A stretch of DNA of 64,000 nt from Fasciolopsis buskii (GCA_008360955.1 LUCM01000230.1:36223-100222), one strand, 5' to 3'; shown: positions 49,801 to 62,537, counted from the stretch's first letter. The notes: generated from the letters alone by a model not told the origin. Program-made: numbers and translations.

Positions 49801-50589
49801 ATTCCGTTAATCCCGGAAGATTCAGTGGTGTTAATGAAGATGAACGTTTTAAAGATGGTGGCCTTAAGAACAGTGGTGATTATGAGCGTAGAATCGCAGA
49901 GTCACTGAGCAGTCAATAGCACCTAAAGATCAAGCTAAGAGGAAAGGAAGAGTTAGGCTGCAAAAGATGAGGCGATTTCCCGTTGAATATTCGTCTGGGA
50001 AAATAGGTGGAATAGATAATAAAGTTCACGCACTGGTCAAGCGCGTCGTCCAATTAGCTCGATCCCCTTTCGACTTATAAAGAGCAGTGTTGTTGACGTT
50101 TAACGGAGCCTCGAGCATTACTGCAGGTCAAACAGCTGCCCAAAATCTGGTTGACGGCGTAGTATCCGGGGCCAGAATTACCACAAGACACTTTTAGGCT
50201 GAGTCGGATCGAGGGAAGAAGAGGCAGAACACCGCTGAAGCTTTAGACCTCCATGACTACAGGTCTGTCCTGGGCGCAGCACACATATCTGGGGATATCG
50301 TCCGCTAACTGTCATCCCGTCTTCAGAGTAACTGCAGGAGAAACAAAAGCTATAACCCCGGAGGACGACGAAGCCATCTTTTAGAACCCAACGGATTAAC
50401 TACACCGGCTGGCGGGAATAGCGGACAGCATGTTCGGCAGCATAGCCCTGGACAGCGGAAGACGAACGATGCCGCAATCCAGCCATGTGCAACATGCTGC
50501 AGTACATCACGATCGGATGCGGCCCTGGGCAAGTACACATACCATTTAGCGTGACGGCGTGGCCACCTCTGGGTTCGAACTCTGCGACA
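46866..50589. other. Unassigned region, probable 5' part of the downstream BEL/Pao element
   Basis: Position and strand suggest that the 5' LTR, leader and gag of the BEL/Pao element at 50.59-53.64 kb lie here. I can read no gag motif before 50.59 kb and no LTR pair. A GAT/AAT-rich simple stretch at 47986-48010 resembles one at 53640-53654. Open frames at 48752-49096 and 49570-49908 (plus) are unrecognised. Confidence 0.35.
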
Positions 50590-50720
50590 CCGGCCACAGA
50601 ATATCTGACTGTCCGACGTTCTTAAAGGCCCCCGCGAAAGGGCGCTGGAGCATGGAAGAAGAGTTTGTTTTATTTGTTTATACACGTGGCACCGTTTCCG
50701 GATAAAATCCGGCTGGGGTA
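50590..50720 (+). pseudogene. BEL/Pao gag zinc-knuckle region
   Basis: Two CCHC-type knuckle remains occur in neighbouring frames: CDTGHRISDCPTFLKAP, then VCFICLYTWHRFRI from about 50661. The second keeps C-x2-C-x4-H but has lost the last cysteine. BEL/Pao gag ends with such knuckles just before protease, which is what follows here. Confidence 0.68.
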
Positions 50721-50845
50721 AAGAGGATGACTTAGGCAAATAACAAATTTTTCTCTGCCAAGACAAGTCACTGCCCGCCCACGGCACTCTAAAGACCAGC
50801 ATGGGCTGCTGAACATCGCAGGTTACCCAAAATCCAGGTTTTTTG

Positions 50846-50980
50846 GGCGTAGTTGCTGTGGAAGTGGTCACCCGTACCGGGTTGGTAATGGTGTTTGCTT
50901 TCGTTGACAGTGGGTAGGATGCAAATTTGCTGAGTGAACAGTTTGAAGCAGAAACACTGAGTTTCAGAGACTCCAACCTC
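50846..50980 (+). pseudogene. BEL/Pao aspartic protease remnant
   Basis: VVTRTGLVMVFAFVDSG-stop-DANLLSEQFEAETL carries the retropepsin-type D-S-G catalytic triad at 50906-50914, directly followed by a stop at 50915. The residues after it (DA.L.S) fit the BEL/Pao protease pattern. The remainder, to about 51170, is readable only in fragments such as YAYKLVDLPRQAPKLVD. Confidence 0.75.
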
Positions 50981-51200
50981 TTTAGTTGTGATTGGGGCGG
51001 ACAGAACGCAGATCAAGGCTATTGGCCGAGTAAAGTTACAACTCTTTTGGGTGGACATCAACGAACAGATCGGGCCAACTTATGCATATAAGCTGGTTGA
51101 TCTGCCAAGGCAAGCCCCAAAATTGGTTGATGCAACTATGCCCAGGTTAGGAACATGCGATACGTAGGCAACGTCGAACGAAAAAGCGTAAAGGAGGATT

Positions 51201-52105
51201 GATTGCGACGTTCAGGAGGCACACTAGATTGTGGAGCACAAAATTGGTGATTGCCTGGCTCCCTACGCTGTGCGCCCGGCACTGAATTGCATCTTATATG
51301 GTTATTCTGGCGAAACCGGTTAGGTCAACTTCGTCCCTGCGGGGCTGTAAATTATAGAGCAGCGGCTGAACCGGCTGCAAGATCAAGAACTTTGTGACGT
51401 ACAAATGATCGTTCCAACACATCAAGAGATGTTATGGAATTAAATTTACTGCGAGGTGGACAAGAATTATTCCAGGTTTTTTTGACTGGCCGCTTCCTTC
51501 GGCGAATGCGGGTCAAACAAACCGCAATAACGGAGCATAAATACTTTAAAGGTTACTAAACCTCACGAAGATTTAGTCGTGAGCGATGCCTGTTGAACCG
51601 ATAATTCGAGGCGGTGGCAAACTGCGAAACCCTTGAGTGCGTGGAAAAGGTAGCTGTGCCATCCGCGGGAAAAGCTCGCATTATTTCTCTTACCATGTTG
51701 TGTTGGAGTCCAAGAGACTGGAAAACTGCGCAGTTCCACTGTGCAGCAAAGTTCCAAGGAACGTCGCCTTACGATTGACTGTTGCGGGGGTCGGATAGGA
51801 CTACACGGCTGATCACTTACGAGTGGGTAAGATAGCAACGCCTCCCAACATAGGGGAATTTTTGCGGTAAAGGTGCCGAACAAATACAGAATGCGTTACG
51901 CTCCTTGTGGTAGGATGAAAACGACGTGAATAGGCCAGCGGTGACGTGCAGGATGCCATCCTATGCAGCTAGTGCAGTATCATCACCATCTTGCCGGAAT
52001 TATACACTACAAGAGACAGCAACAATATATGAAGTGCCGAATAAACGGCCATAGTGAATAGCGTTACCTCTAGTTTTATGTTGAGACTACTTGGTTCATT
52101 CGATG
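51201..52105 (+). pseudogene. BEL/Pao protease-RT linker and reverse transcriptase
   Basis: DCDVQEAH-stop-IVEHKIGD and LAPYAVRPALNCILYGYSG are the linker preceding RT. VNFVPAGL and EQRLNRLQDQEL follow. RT fingers read CAAKFQGTSPYD-stop-LLRG from about 51735, then NALRSLW and DENDVNRPAVTCRM, then LQETATIYEVPNKRP. The box that should hold the catalytic aspartate pair reads FMLRLLGSF (52075-52101), so both aspartates are lost. Multiple frame changes occur. Confidence 0.82.
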
Positions 52106-53203
52106 AGGACAGCAGGGCCAAAGAACGTATTAGGTTCGACGCAACTCCCAAAGGGCGTGTTTTTGCCTTAAAAAATGGATTCCAGTGATTCCCGAGTTTT
52201 AAGGGTCATTTTGGCAAACAAACGAACGGAGAAAACCAGTCGGCTAGATGTATACCCCACACCTATCTGACGTACTCTCACAGCGTAATGGAATGCCGAG
52301 ACGCATGAGGTCACTCTGGAACTGAACATCCTATCCCAGCCAGCCACACGAAGAGAAATCCTGTCATCTGTTACCAGCTTGAACTTCTCTCCGAAGCCCT
52401 CTTCCCCGCGGTTGCTTCCCGGAGGAATGCTGCTGTAATGACTGCGCAGGAAGAAAATCGGTTGAGATGACCCCACTGATCTCGAAGACAACTTGTCGTG
52501 GGAAGAATTTCTAGCCGGTTTTAGGGAACTGATGAATATTAAATCTCCGCGGTGCCTGTTTCCAAACAATTTAAAACAAAAAGGAAAGTGGTATGCGTCC
52601 TCCCTCCACATCAGAAGAGGGCTGCAGTGTATGATCGGTGGACTACAGGAGACGGCAGTTGCGACGTTAAGATAATGCTGGTCAAGGCTCTAGCCATATC
52701 TCTGGAGTCAGTGTTGGTCCCACGCCCTGTTTCAAGTGAAATGGTTTTGAAGGTGAAGATGTCGCAGATTGAAAGAGATTATATTGGATCCATCGACAGC
52801 GTTTTGGATAGGGTCAACGACAGCGCTGCATTGCATCCACAACGTTCAGAGCCGTTTTGGAGCTTCTTCGCGGACAGGCTGATGACCAAACAGAGGGGAA
52901 CAAAGCTCGTACAGTGGAAGTACGTGAAAGCATCCGGCAATCTGGCCTAATTACCGTTCTTGGGCTTGACGAAACTGCGGCTGCTAGAACCATGACCAAC
53001 GGCCTGGAATTTCCAAGCCTGCCCGAAAAGCGACTTCAGTATCAAACCCGAGCCTGCACTGAAAGTAAAGATGCGCCTATTGTCAGTTGTCGCGGCTATT
53101 GTTGGGTACTTTCTATCTAAGAATAACAGGCACGTGTCTTGGACCCGCCTGCTCAGGGCGTTGTTTAGGGTAATGAGATTTACATGGCAGCTGCTGTTGG
53201 TGA
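52106..53203 (+). pseudogene. BEL/Pao RT C-terminus, RNase H and linker to integrase
   Basis: WEEFLAGFRELMNIKSPRCL (frame 52493-52675) is the region before RNase H. RNase H itself is partly readable in the 52552-52950 frame: TTGDGSCDVKIMLVKALAIS, then PRPVSSEMVLKVKMSQIERD, where an E-L of the usual active site is changed. QWKYVKASGNLA and DGLEFPSLP-like pieces of the linker follow. SWTRLLRALFRVMRF near 53140 marks the segment just before integrase. The copy is dead but collinear. Confidence 0.8.
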
Positions 53204-53644
53204 ATGGTGTCCAGCAGTTGGGTAGCATATGCATTGATGCTGACTCCAGAAGGGCTGCTGTTCCTAGTGTATGGCCTCATCCAAATGCTACAGTTCGATA
53301 GCTGCGGTGTATGTCTACGGGACAGTGATGGCAAGGGGTCATTACCCATGACTGCAAGCTTGGCGGGTTTAAACACATACTTGTCGAATGTATGTAACGG
53401 ATGTGCATCAGACAGCCTATCTCCCGTCTAGGCTTTCACACAAAACATCCGGTCATCTTACCAGCCCGGCACCATGTGGTTGACCAGCTACCGCAAAGTG
53501 AATACATAATGCGGTGAAAAAAGAGCAAAATCACGTGCTGAGCATCATACAAGAACGCCTCTGTATATCAAGCAGCGGGGCAAAATAAAAGCGAGTGATC
53601 GAAAGGTGCGTGCAATGCCAGAGGTGCATGGCTGCGTTTGGATA
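53204..53644 (+). pseudogene. BEL/Pao integrase zinc-binding (HHCC) domain, truncated
   Basis: HPVILPARHHVVDQLPQS (53446 on) supplies the histidine part. After a frameshift, EQNHVLSIIQERLCISSSGA and KRVIERCVQCQRCMAAFG supply the cysteine pair (C-V-Q-C). The frame then meets TAA at 53642, and the following DNA is not integrase. The DDE core and the 3' LTR are absent. Confidence 0.84.
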
Positions 53645-56600
53645 ATGATAATGGGTATATTTCTCGAAATTCGAGAGTCATGCGCAAGGCAAGATCACAT
53701 TTACACACAGATGGCGCATTGGAAATCGTAAGACAAAATTTAGTCGTGAAGATGCAGGTTCTGTGTTCTCATGAACATAACCTGCAATAAGATGGGCTAA
53801 TCACGAGTTTTTGGGCTTCGAATCAGAGCTAGATAATCCATTGTCGAAACTTTCTGGGGCTGACTATGAGTCGCGCACTGCGAGTCAGTCCATGTTTAAA
53901 GGCATCAAAGGTGCGCGTCGCCGGCGCATAATTTGGCTGGGAAGAAATGGTGGGTGTTGCCAAGTGGCCGGGCTCATCAAAAATCAGAAGGGTAATATGG
54001 TAAGGATGAAGATCAATATGGATGCAGTAACAGGATGGAGAAGAATCGAAATCACACTGGATATCATATGAGGTGGATGGAGAGTGGTATTCAACAACAT
54101 TCAGTAGTCAAAACAATGCTTACGGTTCAGTTTTTAATATGCGCGGTAACTCTTGGTCGACGGCCGTTCAACGACACGAGGATCGATTGAGTTTAGCCCA
54201 TACGGAGAGAGTACCGAAGCGGCTGGCAAGTGGATAATAAATACCAGTGGCCTGCATGAAAAGATCAGCCGTGCATCTATTATTTACACGCTCGATTAGC
54301 TCAGTTTCTTTCCTAAAAGTTCTGTAGCGTATTACGCACAGGTAGGACGTGTCATTCAACGCAGACTCCGATAATGGCTATAACGTTGTCGGAATCACTT
54401 TGGGACCGTCAGCAGAGTCATAAACTTCTTCTGTTCACAAGAAGCCGCCCAATTCTTTTGGTAAGTCAAATTTTGACCTTATTTGTCGCATACCTGTTCG
54501 AAAATATTTCTATAGACTCAAACTATCGCATTTCCAGTCCTGTTCTCATCTTCAGTTAAAAGCTTTCATACTATGTATCAAAAATCCCGTCAGTCTGCCT
54601 ACTTGTTTGTGATAGTAAATTTGCCTTTTGTCCTGCTTAAGTTTTTCCTCATTCACACTTTCTCACAACTTTTGACGGCATTTTATTTTCCGGCAGGAGA
54701 TTACCCAGATTTTCTAGTAATGCTTAGTACTTTAAAACTTCTGGACTTACTATAACCTCTGCCTATGTCCTTTCCAGTGAATCTTGAATGGTGTGAGCTT
54801 CGTGTCGCCATAACCAAAACGGTCCTACAAACCCCGATTCCCACTAACCCACGCTGAGCCTCGCCTACCCACGTTTATGGTAGATCTGGCACCATAGCCC
54901 TGCATCTCTTGAGGAGATTAAAAGAGTTAAAAACAAGGTTTAACGGAAGGGCGATTTTCCATCAGCTAGCCACCGTGGCCCATTCATGGAAACTCCATCG
55001 AAAATCCCGATGTGACTTGTGGTTTTTCAGAATCCGTAACTAGGAGAGCCATAAAAGCATTGCAAGCGGCCGAATGCTGTTGTCTTCAATGCATCTCATT
55101 TTCTCCTATTGCCATCGATCGGCGTTACCAAACTCAACGCGTGTGGTTTGCCCTATCAGCCTTTTCTTTATCCTAAGCTCCAAAAAAAGATTTCTTTAAA
55201 CAACTACATTCTTGTGTTACAGTCTCATGATGATCATTCGACCAGGGAATTCGCAAGCAACAAGGCAACCGCTGCAAGCAGTATAAAAATATCAAGATCT
55301 CCACTAATAAAACTACCTCGCAACGAGGGATATTATCCCCAAAGAATTACAAAACAACTTCTCAAACCTACAGTATTTACACCGCCTCGAACCACTCTCC
55401 CCAGAATAATAGGCTGCAACTACTGACGAGCTAAACCGTTGACCTACTCTCGCAGTATCGAATATCCCGCCCTCTCCCTGAGATAGACCTCACCGCCACA
55501 CCTCTGCCACAATTTTGGGTCCGGTGAGCACTGCGGGATAGACTTGTAGACAGTGCTTGCTCAACATTACCCAAAATCTACACCTATAAACAGTCCACAC
55601 CAATGACCCTTCCAGGCTTACGTGGCCTCCGAAAGCTGGGGTATTGGTCATACTCTGAAAAATGACAAAGCCACAACCAGCCTCCCAGCAATTTGTTAAT
55701 GGCAGCTACAATCTCTTTGCCTGGGAGCCCGAACTTTCAAGATTTGGAGGATATTTCACTTTTGCCTATTTCGCTGGCTTTCTTGCACAGTCTTCTTGTC
55801 CACACAAATCTCCTGGACTCGTTGTGAACGCATACAACTCATATACCTAGGGCGACTACACAGGACTATATGCGTGTACTGTGGAAGATGGCCGCCGCTT
55901 TAGACATTAACTGATCTGTGATTGTGTCCTAAAACCTGATTAACATTAGCCTTTCCTCCTTCGTTATCAAGTATCATCTAGGCCGCATTTGTACCTCCAC
56001 CTTGTGGACACGTCAGTCTTATGTAGGCATTTATCCCCACTAAGTGCACAGTGACTCCAACCACCTGATTCGATCTCCTCAGACGTGAATACCCTGACAG
56101 CAGTCTAGGCACTATTAGTAACAACAAAAATGCTTTGTTTCCTGAATAAATCGTAGTTACGTGCAGCGGGGAGTGACAATGATGTATTATGATCATTGCG
56201 GCAAAAACGTATGTAATGGATAAAAGGATACGATGCAAATCAATGCAAAACTTTGTGGATTGAAGGCAAAAGTGTAAGCATGAAGTTTCGCTACAAATTT
56301 CGAAAAAGATGGCCAGTGTGCCTGACCTTGTATTAAACAACAGGGTGGGGCGGGCTTGGAACAAGATTTCGTCAGAGGTTTCAACGCATCTGAATCATCT
56401 GTAGATAAGGTTAGGTAAGAATTATTCCTGCTATTAAAAAGCCGGGATTCGGAGAGTTGCTAAACGGACCGGGTGACGAGAACATTTGTCGGTTTAAAAT
56501 TATGAAATGATAGAATCCAGGGACAACTGGCCTTTTCTTGTCTCGTGTATGAATAAAGGTATCTATCCTTTTCTTTTTCCATTGGGTACGGGATTTCTGC

Positions 56601-59600
56601 AGTAAACGGAACTGCAACAGGAGACCAAAACTGGTGGTAGTTGATGGTAAATCGTCTACATACCAACGGATGAATTCTGTAAGCCCTATTTATCATCCAG
56701 CTCACTACTATCTTGTGTGAAATGAACTGAACTGAATCGAAATGCACGGTTTCTGCCCCGAAAGAAGCTGGCTCAATGGCTGGCAGTTGAATCCGACAAC
56801 TAATAAACTTCGCTGGCTCTGAGCACCAACACTGGGACCAAAGCAGCATATAATCCGAATTAAAGCGGAAACCAAAGAAGAACGAGATTGCTCCGCAATT
56901 TCGTAGGTGCTATCTATGAGCCTGAAAGTATCTTTCATTCTAGTGAAATTTTCGGACTGGATGGTGTGGTCGACACTTGGTTACTCATTTCTTTGACGTA
57001 CACAACTGAAACTCCACGGTTAAATCCTACAAATGAATTGATGCACACCGCACGTGAGACAAAACGGCGCCTGGAGTGCAAAGCATTACTGCTATCCGTG
57101 GATGCAGCTCAGGTCCGGACTTTTAGTGCATATTCACCAATGGCTGTAGCCAACTAGCTATAATTTTCGAGAAGACAGGCTCGCCCATTACGCATCTGCA
57201 AATCCTGTCATATCCACTGTTTCAGTCGTCGGAAACTAAGTGGTCCTCCCTTTCCTGTCCAGGAAAGCCAGTAGCACCTGCTTTTTGGTACTAAGAATGA
57301 CGCAACGTTCAGATGCGAGCATCACACAAGGTGCATCTTTTCTGTATAGAACACATACCTTTCACATAACATATGGTAATCAGGCACCGTATACTTGTCT
57401 TGCCCAAAGAGGATACCCATAGAAAAAGTCCGAAAATGACAGGAAACAAAAGAATGAACCTTAAGTCACTCCATGAATATCCCTACTGACCCACCCCATT
57501 TGATGGTAAAACTATATTTGTGGAGTTTTCTATCGTAAAAGCACAGGACGCCAGTTTTCTTCAATCTTGGGCATGAATCAGCTGAAGGATCACGCTAAGC
57601 ATCCAGTTCGGCAATACCCTCAAAACAACCTCCGAGCGTTTTTCTTCTGTATGGCTAAATACTTACGGAACGGTCCAGCCAAGATTGATTGACACACTGA
57701 TGAAGGCCAATTGTCCATCACGTCTAGATAAGTCATGAACCTAAAAATGCCAACCATCCTCTCCTGACAGGTGTTTCATATTTTTAAGGTAACTTAACTC
57801 AGTCTTGGGTATGTTAGGTCTTATCCGCCACATCTATTTCTGTGAATATTTTTCTTTTTAACTCCAAAAGTAAACCACAAAGAAACAAAAACAAATCTAA
57901 AATTTGCATATAGTTTTCTCACTGTACCTAAGATGCATTTCACTTAATATTGTTCGTATTTGGTGTTTGTCCACTTATATAGGTATATGCAGCCTAGGAG
58001 TCAGCGTGCTTGGTTTACGTGCATGGATTCTCAGTTACTTTTTCGTCTGTTTCTTCCAGTAATGCTATTTTTATGCTCGTTAGAAAAGTTCAAAAAAGGC
58101 CCAAATAAGGATACAAGTGAACAGGGTGCCCTGAGTCTGAGGAGTGATTTCTTGATACATATGGCTATCTGTTCATCCATCAGCTCCTACCAGAAATCAA
58201 AATTCGGAAACGCTCAGTCTAGTTAAGCTCAGTTGCCGCAGTAGGTGAGTAACCCCAATGGCCAAACAAACGTCCGAATTCAGTCCTCTGTTATGAAAAA
58301 CGAAAACCTTCCTGTTGGATTAGGTTGAGCACAGAAAAAAGTATATTCGGGCGGCGAAGGAGTGGGCCAGCTTCTACAATGGATATGTATGCCATCAACC
58401 TCGGTATGAACCCGCGAAAAGGGAACCCCTACATCGATCTTGTTTGGTAGGTACGCATCCAGCTGCTTTGTTAGGCGGTGTGGGGAAGTGAAAAATCAGA
58501 GAGTTGATTTGGGCTTCGCCGCCCTCCCTGTATTTTTTCGAAAGCTGCGCCGGAACGCGCAACTGACACGTATGATGAAAACTACAAGAACTGCCATCGT
58601 TCTTAATTATTCATGCACACTCACTGAAACTACTATGTGGAGCAATTTGTTACCTTCTTATTCAAGCACAAATTACTGATCCTAATATTTTCATCATCCT
58701 CGGTTCCCTCCTCTCAGACTTCTCGTGACAAACCCTGTCCTAGAATCCAGCCCAGGCTGCCGTCCGCGACCCATGCAGTTGTGCCTTTTCTGATAAATGA
58801 GAGAGGTAAAAATCGGCGGCGGATCACGTGATCAGTCATGACTAATCCCCTGCTGCATGTACTCCAGGCCCGTAGACAAGACCGGTTCCACAAACAGAAC
58901 AAATAGTGACTTTATTCCGTAACCCCTGCGCTGGCCGTCCTGTCAGACCACTGCAGTCTGTAACTGCCAGGAGGTCAAAAGATGGTAGAGAAACAAGCTA
59001 CAAATAAGGACCATTCAGCCTAAGACCGACTAAGTCATATACCCTATAGGGAGTAAGCAGACGAAAAGTTTGTTGCAAACGTCCCGTGACCAAAACACTT
59101 CCTCCTGCGTATTTCAAGACAGTCGTTTGGCCCCCGTAATCTTCGTGAGAAACTGACTATTATCACTGTTTCCATTCTTGTTTACTCACCTTAACACCAG
59201 CTGGAACAAATTCCAGACTGCCCTCTCCAACTCTTCTCCTAGCGCCCCAGTGACCACGGATGCAACGCACTCTCACCTAAAGCCCCATTCCATCCTATGC
59301 CCATCTCCCCCAGAAAGCTGCTATCCGCATCTGGCGATGCAGTACCGGGCCGCGTAACCCTAAGACAAACTAAGCCACGCCAATGACCGCTCCGGGTACC
59401 TCATCTCAGATGAACCATAACGACTGGCCAAAACACTGTCACTAAAACTACTGGAATGTTGCGCAATCCCCCAACCTCCAGAACCCTACCGCCACAGAAC
59501 ACCAAAATCTCCGATATAAAACAAGGACAACACATAGGTCATTCATGGCAAGTGCATTTGAGGACTGATTCTAATTCTTACACGAACTCGTTTTCTTCCC

Positions 59601-60165
59601 ACCACACATCACAGTCCGCTCCCAGCCGCATGATCGCAGTGATCATTCTGTGAGTTCAGTTGTCTCTCTCTTCACAGTTTTCGCTATACTTCCTTTCTTT
59701 GAAAAGTTTGATGCAACCTTGAAGGTTTCCCGTTGTTCATCTTCAGCATTATTTTGACTTACACATTGTTACCTACCGCCCTCCATCCACCTCAAACGAT
59801 ATCCAGCGTCCTTTTGGCTCACCTCCATCCCGTTATTTCTTCCATATTTGTCTCCATCTTCGTCATATAATCCTCACGTTTTTGGAGAAATCCGGCCATA
59901 TTGCAACGTTCCCCATTGTTTCCCAACCAAATTTTGGGCCCTCGATTCGCACCTTTAATGCATTTAAATGTAGATTGACTCGCAGTGTGCGAGTGATAAT
60001 CAGCCCCTGAAGGTCATGGCGAAGAATCATCTAACTTTGAGTTAAAAGCTCGAAAACTCGTATTTAGCCTATTATATTGCAGCTTATGCTCATCAGAGCA
60101 CGGCCACATTCCATCTTCCTTTCTGGCTTTTGTCGTTTGTCTCCGCTGTGCCATATTTGTGTAAA
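53645..60165. other. Unassigned 6.5 kb region with pyrimidine-rich blocks
   Basis: No recognised gene. A perfect 15-base dyad, TCTCGAA-A-TTCGAGA, lies at 53662-53676. Blocks at about 54780-54870, 55440-55630, 59220-59480 and 59690-59940 are strongly C/T- or C/A-rich on the plus strand and unlike the AT-rich left half of the window. They could be untranslated ends or LTRs of retroelements. Two share a diverged CCAC[AG]CCAATGACC segment (near 55596 and 59373). Confidence 0.4.
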
Positions 60166-60169
60166 ATTA

Positions 60170-61340
60170 GGCTTGTCTAACGTATGCCTCTCGGATGTTG
60201 AGGAATATACATGATATCAGGAAGAGCATGTTATTCAGCACAAACGCCCAAACTAGTTGGCTTCCTGGACAATTTAAAAGATCAAAAGAACGAGGATGAA
60301 AAAGTAGAAGCCAGCCATCTGGATTTACAGGCTTTTGATCGCGTGAGCCACTTACTTTGGTTAGAAAGCAAAGGGTCTCGCAGTTGACGCCAAGTTGGTT
60401 AACTGTGTAGCACATCCACTGAAGAGCAGCTCTTTCAGGATGAGTCGGGGGTGTTTATGACTGCTATGCATGATTGTGCCTCTCTCTTGCGTACACAGTT
60501 CTTCGTGGCGTATGCCAACGACATGAACAACGGTCTGGCGGATCCGTGTCCAGCATGTGCAGATTGCATCACATTACTGGAAACGGCGAGTAATGAGGCT
60601 ATCCAGAGGGATCTTATGTTGAATTTGACTAATTGCCAGGGGCTCAAGAAAGAATAACCTAATCCCGCTCGCCAAACGAGTCCAATCGGGCACAAGGTCA
60701 CGATGAAACAAACACATCAAACAAGGGGCTTCGGGATATTAGTGAGTGGGGAATTCAAACCTGGTCTAAAGTGTCGGAAAGCGGCCAAGAGGGCGTGGAT
60801 TGAATTGCGGCAACTTTGGAAGACTGTGGGATCTACCAGGTTCAAGGTGCATCGGACGCTGGTCAGGTCCTTTGACCAACCGCACTTCGAGTACTGTGTC
60901 CAGACCCGGAGCCCGTACTTGGTAAGAGATGTAAAAATGCCGAACTAGGTTCTTCGTGTTTTCTACGCTATGCTGAACAGCTGAGGCATGCGGAAGAAAG
61001 GAAGTGGCTAAATGTGCTCAATTTGTATTCCCTGGGAAGACGCATGGGACGATTTTGGCTCGGCATAACACTTCAATACCGTTGAGGGACTAGCCGTGGA
61101 ACAGAGTCATCGTGAAGCTTTATTCCAGAAAATTTGGGGCGAAACGCTGAAAGCAAATAGGAAGACGATCGTAAGAGATATTGTATATACAGGGTCGATA
61201 GCCAAATCGTTTGCCGTAAAAGTAAACAATGGCTGCAACAAGCCATCAGAGGAATTGGTCTGGATGGAATGACTACCTGAATTCAAAGGAAAGTTAACAA
61301 ATGCTTGTGAATACAACGGACTAAATCATGTATGCTGTAA
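60170..61340 (+). mobile_element. CR1/Jockey-like non-LTR retrotransposon, RT to C-terminus (copy A)
   Basis: The plus-strand order fits CR1/Jockey-type RT. SHLDLQAFDRVSHLLWLESK (about 60310) is the catalytic motif-A region. FFVAYANDMNNGLADPCPAC follows, in which the second catalytic aspartate pair reads A-N-D. Next come FGILVSGEFK and VRSFDQPHFEYCVQTRSPYL. RHAEERKWLNVLNLYSLGRR lies in another frame. NKPSEELVWME-stop-LPEFKG near 61250 is the typical C-terminal end. Frameshifts and the missing endonuclease and RT fingers show a truncated, inactive copy. Confidence 0.82.
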
Positions 61341-61689
61341 GGATGAGCAGGGCGGTCGAGAGTTCGGCTCACAATAAATTCCCCCCGTTTAAAAATGAAG
61401 GGAATGAGAGTTCTAGTCAGAAATGGATGGCGGTTCCACCGTTGCAGCTGAAAAGGACTTCCGCCCTCATGTTGTCAAGTCATCGCCTGATCCAAGGGGC
61501 TTTCAGTTCAAAAGCCGCCGTGGTCTGACACTTGTCCGTAAAGTCCTGCAATCTAACTGGAGCTGGAACTAACTAAACTGATCTGAACTGACTACAGCTG
61601 CGATTGGGACTGCGCTACACCGGGTGTGTCGTTTGTTATGCATATCTCCGTGTTGCTGCTTGATAAGTATGCCACGTCGACCTTCTCAT
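61341..61689. other. Spacer between CR1-like copies A and B
   Basis: Probably 3' untranslated sequence of copy A plus unassigned bases. No gene seen. Confidence 0.35.
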
Positions 61690-62310
61690 TCACTGAGCTC
61701 CGTCTCGCGCGGCCTTCTCTGTTCTACTTTAAAGATTTTCACCCCTTTGAGGAGTACTGACTGAACTTCGTTCGACAATATTGCGCACTCAAGGGGAGGT
61801 GTTCCTGCCTTTGTGCAAACTGTTAGTAAATCCTCTCCTTGAGTGCTTTGTACAATCTTTGGCCCCATACTACCACAAGGATATGGATTTTATAGAGGAG
61901 GTTCAAGCCCTGGTAACGACAATCCTGGCTAGGCCGCTAGGAAAGTTATGTCCATAGACTTCGGGAACTGGGCGTCTACTCGACGGAACTTCGATGAAAA
62001 GGAAGGTACTTAATACAAACCTTTGAGGTTTCCAAGGGCATAACAAGCATAGAAACTAGCAACCTTTTTGAGTTTGCTCGCAAGTGTGACACAAGGGGAC
62101 AGCCTGAAGCTACAGAAATGTCACTGTAGGCTGGAACTTAAAACCCCGTTTTTCACTAACCGGTTTGTGCCGCTCTGGAACGGATTGCTGCAGTGCTATT
62201 CGCTGCCCGTCAGTGGAAGCTTTCAATTGAGCTCTAGATTCACACTGAAGTGCAGTGCTCTCTCTTGGGTCGAAGTATCTCGTCATATTACCCCTTTGTA
62301 TTTGTGAACA
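61690..62310 (+). mobile_element. CR1/Jockey-like non-LTR retrotransposon C-terminal region (copy B)
   Basis: In pieces the plus strand reads LLECFVQSLAPYYHKDMDFI with EEVQ, then LGVYSTEL, then FEFARKCDTRGDSLKLQKCH with NRFVPLWNGL. This is the same C-terminal block as in copy A (the H-x-E-Y/F-C-V-Q region and the R-L..R..FF..R....WN region) but from a different, diverged copy. Only sequence downstream of the RT catalytic core is present. The ending lies near a short (AT)n run at 62326-62340. Confidence 0.76.
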
Positions 62311-62537
62311 TGACGTGTAACTATGCATATATATATATGTGGGCATGATACTGCCACAAAATCTCTGCCCTTCAGAAAGCCAAGAACCTCAAATCCCGCA
62401 CACTGTTGGAAACCAAGGAAGCTTGCCGACAACACCGATCTGGAAGCCCGTCTGACTGTTGCGGTCACTTCTCCCGTGGGAACTGAACTGAACTCTATCT
62501 GCATACTACTTTTAAGAAGCCGGCATTCCCCTTTAAG

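Larger units (their letters stand above)
50590..53644 (+). mobile_element. BEL/Pao LTR retrotransposon, gag knuckle to integrase zinc domain, decayed
   Basis: Plus-strand pieces keep the full BEL/Pao order over 3 kb: gag zinc knuckle, aspartic protease, protease-RT linker, RT, RNase H, linker, and integrase zinc-binding domain. The reading frame changes many times and stops are frequent, so this is an old inactive copy. The integrase catalytic core is missing, because homology stops at 53641 where a GATAAT-type simple sequence begins. The plus-strand order here is collinear, unlike the scrambled BEL/Pao pieces 4-7 kb upstream, so these are separate insertions or separate remnants. No LTRs or primer-binding site were identified. 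Confidence 0.87.

Noticed and set aside
50350..50976. The longest open frame in the window (208 codons, minus strand)
   Set aside because: It is the antisense shadow of the BEL/Pao gag knuckle and protease remains on the plus strand. Its translation is low-complexity and unmatched.
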